A stretch of 11,320 nucleotides of DNA from the NCBI GenBank assembly GCA_028716025.1, contig JAQUQP010000055.1, forward strand, positions 1 through 11,320, read 5' to 3'. The notes under the pieces were generated by a model that ran no database searches, was not told where the DNA came from, and saw only the letters and a list, made by a program, of their open reading frames with translations. Position 1 is the first letter of the stretch. Each line of letters starts with the position of its first letter. Below, piece by piece: positions 8,154 through 11,320 of the stretch. The stretch is from a bacterium. GTDB lineage: Bacteria; UBA6262. The translations under genes and the position numbers were made by a program.

Positions 8154-9830
8154 TTATTCCTCCAATTTAATTAAAAATATGTCCGGTGCGCCTTGATTAG
8201 TATTGCCATCAAGATTCCCATTTGTCCATCCGGTAATATAAATGTCGCCGGTTGGGTCTGTTTTTACGCTGTGGATCTCCTCACTGACATTTGAGCCTAT
8301 TTGCGTAGAAAAGAGTTTAGTGCCATCAATATCATATTCAGCCAGAAACAGATCGCTCCCTCCTATTCTTGTATTGCCATCAAGATTACCATAGGTATTT
8401 CCTGTAACGTAAACATTATCTGACGTATCTATGGCTACACCGAAACTCTGATCAGAGGCGCTTGTGCCAATTTGTTTGGTCCAAAGCTTGGTCCCATTGG
8501 CGTTGTACTTTAACAAAAATATATCACTATCTCCTTGATTTGTATTGCCGTCAAGACTACCGCGGGTATATCCGGAGATATAAATATTACCTATACTATC
8601 TATGGCTGCTCCTACGCCTGCATCATAACCAGCTGAACCATGTTGTCTGGTCCAAAGTTTTGTACCATTAGTATCATATTTAATTATAAATATATCATTT
8701 GAACCTTGATTAGTATTACCATCCAGACTGCCTTGCGTTTCCCCGGTGATATAAATATTGCCTGAGGTGTCTATGGCTATACCATAAGCCTTCTCTGATT
8801 TAGATGTTCCGGATAGTTTTGTCCATTCTTTAGTACCATTGGCATCATATTTGGTCAAGAATACATCGTATTCGCCTTGGTTGATATTGCCATCAAGATT
8901 TCCTTTGCTATATCCGGTGATATAAATATTGCCTGAGGAATCAGTGGCTATTCCCCAGCCATCATCATAATCAGTGGTACCAAATTGCTTGACCCAGAGT
9001 TTAATACCATTGGTGTCATACTTGGCTAAAAAAATATCACTAGCGCCTTTGTTCGCGGTAGTATCCGGACTGCCCTCAGCGTAGCTAATATTGCCAAAGG
9101 TATAGCCGGTGACATAAATATTACCTGTTAGATCCGTGGCTATGCCGTATCCCGCATCATTATTACTTGAACCGAGCAATTTGGTCCAAAGTTTGGTACC
9201 GGTGCCGTCATATTTACTTATAAATACGTCTACCAGGCCTTGATTGGTATTACCATCGAGATTACCTCCAGAATAGCCGGTAATATAGATATTACCTGAT
9301 AGATCTGAGGATACTGCCAAACCTTCATCTGGATTACTAGTACCAAGTAATTTGGTCCAGGCTTTTGTTGGATTATTTGTAGATGAGTTGGCGGTTACTG
9401 TTATATTTACGCTTTGCAGCGCTGTACCGTTTCTCCCGTCTTCTACAGTGCAGTTAATTAGATATGAGCCGCTGGTCCCCGGGGCGGTCCAGGTGATTTG
9501 TGAGCCGATCCCTGAAATTATTCCGCTAGCTGTGTTCCAGGTATAGGTCAAAGAGTCATTATCCGGATCAGAAGCGCTGCAGGTGATCGTGGTCGTCGAT
9601 CCTGTTGAAATACTTACGGAATTCGCTGTTAGTGATAAAATAACCGGTGCGTGATTGGCAGTACTGTTTTCAAGAATTGTTTCTTCTTTCTTTTCTTTTT
9701 CGTCCTTAAGATCCTGGACACCGGATTTAACAGCCGAAGAAAGTCCCAGATGTAATCCAGCGAAAGAATCCAGGCATGAGCAGCATATTAAGGCGGCAGA
9801 AATCATTAATAAAGATAGTTTCTTATTCAT
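8154..9830 (-). CDS. Exported Ig/PKD-like plus seven-repeat SBBP beta-propeller protein
   Basis: 558 residues from the chosen ATG at 9830. An in-frame ATG at 9860 is less likely: it would add ten residues before the signal peptide and overlap the upstream gene by 29 nt. The 9830 start has GGAG 9 nt upstream and sits one base after the previous stop (TAAAATG). The signal peptide (MNKKLSLLMISAALICCSC) probably ends after SFA; the CCSC cluster makes a lipoprotein conceivable, but the lipobox is poor. A Lys/Glu-rich stretch (about residues 40-52 of this form) precedes an Ig/PKD/cadherin-like domain (about 60-147: NHAPVILSL, SASDPDNDSLTYTW). Seven SBBP-type repeats then fill the rest, enough for a closed seven-bladed propeller. 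Such proteins are usually surface or periplasmic binding modules; the ligand is unknown. No catalytic motif is evident. Confidence 0.88.
   Translation of the reverse strand: MNKKLSLLMISAALICCSCLDSFAGLHLGLSSAVKSGVQDLKDEKEKKEETILENSTANHAPVILSLTANSVSISTGSTTTITCSASDPDNDSLTYTWNTASGIISGIGSQITWTAPGTSGSYLINCTVEDGRNGTALQSVNITVTANSSTNNPTKAWTKLLGTSNPDEGLAVSSDLSGNIYITGYSGGNLDGNTNQGLVDVFISKYDGTGTKLWTKLLGSSNNDAGYGIATDLTGNIYVTGYTFGNISYAEGSPDTTANKGASDIFLAKYDTNGIKLWVKQFGTTDYDDGWGIATDSSGNIYITGYSKGNLDGNINQGEYDVFLTKYDANGTKEWTKLSGTSKSEKAYGIAIDTSGNIYITGETQGSLDGNTNQGSNDIFIIKYDTNGTKLWTRQHGSAGYDAGVGAAIDSIGNIYISGYTRGSLDGNTNQGDSDIFLLKYNANGTKLWTKQIGTSASDQSFGVAIDTSDNVYVTGNTYGNLDGNTRIGGSDLFLAEYDIDGTKLFSTQIGSNVSEEIHSVKTDPTGDIYITGWTNGNLDGNTNQGAPDIFLIKLEE
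8157..9362 (-). repeat. Seven tandem 57-residue (171-bp) SBBP propeller repeats
   Basis: Repeat units start on the coding strand at 9362, 9191, 8999, 8828, 8657, 8486 and 8315. Five are exactly 57 codons, the second is 64 and the last is 53. The consensus runs LWTK-GTS---GIAID-SGNIYITGY--GNLDGNTNQG--DIFLIKYD-NGTK. The phrase encoding LDGNTNQG recurs at 171-bp steps (complement near 8191, 8533, 8704 and 8875, then 9238 after the 21-bp insertion). The second unit replaces LDGNTNQG with a longer loop, ISYAEGSPDTTANKG. Nucleotide similarity between units suggests expansion by duplication. Confidence 0.92.
8159..8163 (-). promoter_or_regulatory. Ribosome binding site of the linker protein, inside the propeller gene end
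   Basis: GGAGG, 10 nt before the ATG at 8148, overlapping the final Leu-Glu-Glu codons of the propeller gene. This layout suggests that translation of the two genes is coupled. Confidence 0.65.
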
Positions 9831-9831
9831 T

Positions 9832-10290
9832 TTATTTAGCTCCAAAATGCAGATAGACACCGATGTTCGCTACCAGCTCAAAATTATGGACCCTGACCCG
9901 TGAGTCATCAGCATGTTTTAACGAGATGAGGGTTGGCATAAGATCTATCAATAATGAAAGTTTCTTATTGATAAAGTATTCCCCGCCTATAAATAAAGCC
10001 CTTTCATAACCTGTACCTTTAGTGTCTAAAGTATTAAAAATAATATAACCACCTTCTAATCCGGCAAAGCCTTTCAGTTTATCATTATCATAGTAATTCC
10101 AGTAGCCCCGGACTGAATAAACCTTGATCCCTGAGCCAATGACCAATCTGCCTTCTGTAGATATAACAGGGAAATCATATTTGATCGAAAGATAAGGATA
10201 ACCCAAACCAGTACTAAAGTTTCCAGCATAACCTATGGATGAAAAAATCAGTAGCATTAAGAATGAACATAAAAAGTATTTTATCTTCAA
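9832..10290 (-). CDS. Small predicted outer-membrane beta-barrel protein, TTG start
   Basis: 152 residues, not assigned to a named family. A clear signal peptide (MKIKYFLCSFLMLLIFSS, cleavage probably after GYA at 22) leads to a mature chain of about 130 residues. This consists mainly of short alternating hydrophobic/polar strands rich in Tyr, Phe and Gly (YLSIKYDF, GGYIIF, FIGGEYF, GVYLHFGAK), which fits a small eight-strand barrel of OmpX/OmpA-like size. The terminal phenylalanine is three residues from the end rather than last. The start is TTG: GAGGG lies 5 nt upstream, no ATG occurs in frame between the preceding stop and this codon, and the first internal ATG (residue 12) would destroy the signal peptide. 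It is the first gene of the tightly packed group and ends one base before the propeller gene. Confidence 0.75.
   Translation of the reverse strand: MKIKYFLCSFLMLLIFSSIGYAGNFSTGLGYPYLSIKYDFPVISTEGRLVIGSGIKVYSVRGYWNYYDNDKLKGFAGLEGGYIIFNTLDTKGTGYERALFIGGEYFINKKLSLLIDLMPTLISLKHADDSRVRVHNFELVANIGVYLHFGAK
9840..9843 (-). promoter_or_regulatory. Ribosome binding site deciding the propeller gene start
   Basis: GGAG, 9 nt before the ATG at 9830, located in the last codons of the barrel gene. It favours the shorter start over the in-frame ATG at 9860. Confidence 0.6.
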
Positions 10291-10295
10291 CTGTG

Positions 10296-10300
10296 CCCTC
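10296..10300 (-). promoter_or_regulatory. Ribosome binding site supporting a TTG start of the barrel gene
   Basis: GAGGG, 5 nt before the TTG at 10290. With the complete signal peptide that begins there, it supports TTG as the start. Confidence 0.6.
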
Positions 10301-10324
10301 TGATTGGTATGGCTTAAACAACGA

Positions 10325-10666
10325 TCATTCTTGTTTGCTATGTCGGTATTTGATTACTTTGACTTTCTCCAGAGTGATCAAGCCTTCGGTGACAGTTTCG
10401 TCAAGAAAAGGCATTAATAGATCTATTTTCTCTTGTACCTCTACCAATTCTATAATTATCGGCAGATCATTTGACAACTGTAGTATCTTAGTTGTATGCA
10501 TGCGGCTATCAGCGCCGAAGCCCATGATCCCCCGCACGACTGTGGCGCCCGCCATATTGAGCTCCCTGGCTTTCAATACTATTTGTTCGTATAGCGGCTT
10601 GCCCTGGTATTTGTCGGATTCACCCACAAAAATTCTTAAGAGCATACCTTCTTCAGGTAGTTTCAT
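10325..10666 (-). CDS. DUF190 family PII-like protein
   Basis: 113 residues, the usual family length. Typical family segments are present: LLRIFVGESDKYQGKPLYEQIV (residues 9-30, interrupted here only by description), the glycine-rich ATVVRGIMGFGADSRMHT (41-58) and LPIIIELVEVQEKI (68-81), ending in TLEKVKVIKYR. Known: DUF190 proteins have a PII-like ferredoxin fold and are often encoded next to, or fused with, CrcB fluoride channels, so a regulatory role toward that channel is commonly proposed but not firmly shown. The start is supported by a perfect AAGGAG site 7 nt upstream. crcB lies directly upstream with a 66-nt gap; the beta-barrel gene follows after 34 nt. Confidence 0.92.
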   Translation of the reverse strand: MKLPEEGMLLRIFVGESDKYQGKPLYEQIVLKARELNMAGATVVRGIMGFGADSRMHTTKILQLSNDLPIIIELVEVQEKIDLLMPFLDETVTEGLITLEKVKVIKYRHSKQE

Positions 10667-10673
10667 GGAAATA

Positions 10674-10679
10674 CTCCTT
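10674..10679 (-). promoter_or_regulatory. Ribosome binding site of the DUF190 gene
   Basis: AAGGAG, 7 nt before the ATG at 10666. It is the best-spaced Shine-Dalgarno site in the window and fixes the start of this gene. Confidence 0.8.
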
Positions 10680-10696
10680 GAATAGAAATTACGCGA

Positions 10697-10725
10697 ATTC
10701 TAAAGCATTACGCGGATAAAAGCAA
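10697..10725 (-). promoter_or_regulatory. Candidate sigma-70-type promoter upstream of the DUF190 gene
   Basis: On the minus strand TTGCTT (10725-10720) and TAGAAT (10702-10697) are separated by exactly 17 bases. The -10 box matches the consensus at five of six positions, the -35 box only at three. It lies in the 66-nt gap after crcB, the longest gap in the window, and would start a transcript about 25 nt upstream of the DUF190 start codon. It could drive DUF190 and the envelope genes beyond. The sigma-factor preferences of this organism are unknown. Confidence 0.35.
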
Positions 10726-10732
10726 AAAGAGC

Positions 10733-11125
10733 TTATTTCAGTATTACTGACAGTATTCCTTTGGATAGAACAACTCCGGCTACAACTAATATCAAGCCCA
10801 ATATATTGGTAGCGATGATATTAATAAGGGCATATCCAGCTTCCCCGGCTCGGAACAGGTTAATGGTTTCCAGAGCATAACTGGAAAAAGTAGTAAATCC
10901 GCCCAAAATACCCACTAAGACAAATATCCGCAGGTCAGATGCTATCGAGATACGCTCGGTCAGCTCCCATAATATGCCAATTATACAAGAGCCGATCAAA
11001 TTCACCCATAATGTGCCCCAGGGAAAAATTCCGGCGGCGTGTTTATGTGTCCAGTCAGTCATCAGGTAGCGTAAACCTGATCCTATGCCTCCTCCGATGA
11101 TGGCATACAATAATGGCACGTACAT
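10733..11125 (-). CDS. crcB: CrcB/FluC fluoride ion channel
   Basis: 130 residues with four predicted membrane helices (about 3-22, 34-54, 65-88, 97-121). Family motifs: GGGIGSGLRY (11-20), GTLWVNLIGS (37-46, with the conserved pore Asn42) and GGFTTFSSYALE (75-86), which carries the phenylalanines of the fluoride pathway and the central sodium site. Known: FluC proteins work as antiparallel dimers in the inner membrane and export fluoride passively. Length is normal and no key residue is missing. The start is forced because an in-frame TGA lies 9 nt upstream. An AGGAG stretch precedes it very closely (1 nt spacing), so initiation may depend on coupling to the upstream gene, which ends 4 nt before. 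No fluoride riboswitch is visible in the part of the operon in view. Confidence 0.95.
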   Translation of the reverse strand: MYVPLLYAIIGGGIGSGLRYLMTDWTHKHAAGIFPWGTLWVNLIGSCIIGILWELTERISIASDLRIFVLVGILGGFTTFSSYALETINLFRAGEAGYALINIIATNILGLILVVAGVVLSKGILSVILK

Positions 11126-11129
11126 TCTC

Positions 11130-11320
11130 CTATCTCAAGTGCTGGTGTAATTCGCTGGTTTTTTTCAGGTTGGCCCTTTCTTCATTCTTGACCATCATGT
11201 AGAAGCTGCATTCAAAGCAATTGTTGTTCGCGAGAGCAAATGAGCCGAGGGATTTGCCTATGCACAGTGTTCCGGCCACTGCCCAGCAGGCCCGGCCGGC
11301 ATTTTTGCCGCCATGAATAC
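11130..11320 (-). CDS. C-terminal part of a two-CW-type cysteine-rich protein (start outside window)
   Basis: The last 62 codons of a gene that begins beyond the right edge. Cysteines are conserved in the pattern ACWAVAGTLC (Cys11, Cys19 of the visible part) followed by CFEC (Cys34, Cys37) and FYMMVKNEE, with GGKNAGRACW at the front. This matches, from memory, the tail of proteins annotated as 'two-CW domain', often of unknown function or attached to sensory domains; the cysteines suggest metal or redox binding. The domain name is a recollection, not a search result. The gene ends in TAG only 4 nt before the crcB start, so the two are probably co-transcribed and translationally coupled. What the missing N-terminal part holds cannot be seen. 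Confidence 0.65.
   Translation of the reverse strand, partial: IHGGKNAGRACWAVAGTLCIGKSLGSFALANNNCFECSFYMMVKNEERANLKKTSELHQHLR

Noticed and set aside
9771..9785. Lipoprotein signal (CCSC cluster) in the propeller protein
   Set aside because: The residues before each cysteine do not fit a normal lipobox, and a standard cleavage site (SFA) follows; kept only as a remote possibility.
9831..9860. Upstream in-frame ATG at 9860 as start of the propeller gene
   Set aside because: It would put ten residues before a normal signal peptide and overlap the barrel gene by 29 nt, while the ATG at 9830 has its own ribosome site right after the preceding stop.
10239..10685. Open frame of 148 codons on the plus strand
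   Set aside because: It runs antisense across the DUF190 gene and the start of the barrel gene, both well supported on the minus strand.
10717..10765. Rho-independent terminator after crcB
   Set aside because: A short T-run follows the stop codon, but the palindromes before it (TACTG/CAGTA) leave only a one-base loop and cannot form a stable hairpin.
11126..11320. Fluoride riboswitch upstream of crcB
   Set aside because: The 4-nt gap leaves no room and the sequence upstream is coding. A riboswitch could exist only before the first gene of the operon, outside the window.

Overview
The window appears to come from a diderm (Gram-negative-type) bacterium. It encodes a predicted outer-membrane barrel, an alpha-2-macroglobulin of the bacterial YfhM type and several exported proteins. 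Base composition is moderately AT-leaning, the genetic code is standard, and genes are packed with gaps of 1 to about 66 bases. The gene mix (SBBP propeller, two-CW protein, TPR-metalloprotease) recalls uncultivated environmental lineages, but the sequence alone does not settle the phylum. Every gene I can support lies on the minus strand, so transcription runs from right (11320) to left (1).

Right part (11320 to 10325): the C-terminal end of a cysteine-rich 'two-CW' type protein, then after 4 bases a CrcB/FluC fluoride channel, then after 66 bases (holding a possible promoter) a DUF190 PII-like protein. CrcB and DUF190 are a recurring pair in bacteria.

Middle part (10290 to 6300): four genes in near-contact. 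They encode a small predicted outer-membrane beta-barrel (TTG start), an exported protein with an Ig/PKD-like domain and a complete seven-repeat SBBP beta-propeller, a small envelope protein with a Pro/Ala/Lys-rich linker and a C-terminal membrane segment, and an exported TPR protein ending in a gluzincin-like HExxH peptidase domain.

Left part (6273 to 1): one very large open gene that runs off the left edge. It encodes a bacterial alpha-2-macroglobulin with an intact GCAEQ thioester motif. Its unusual feature is a long N-terminal region with about nine predicted membrane spans in place of the usual lipoprotein or simple signal peptide. 2091 codons lie in the window and probably only a few dozen are missing.

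The five genes from the barrel to the macroglobulin have junctions of 1 nt, 5 nt, a 20-nt overlap and 26 nt, with no visible terminator, so they look like one envelope operon. It couples a putative protease to a putative broad protease trap, with extracytoplasmic binding modules (TPR, propeller, Ig). A role in envelope proteolysis control or defence against foreign proteases is inference; no single gene proves it.
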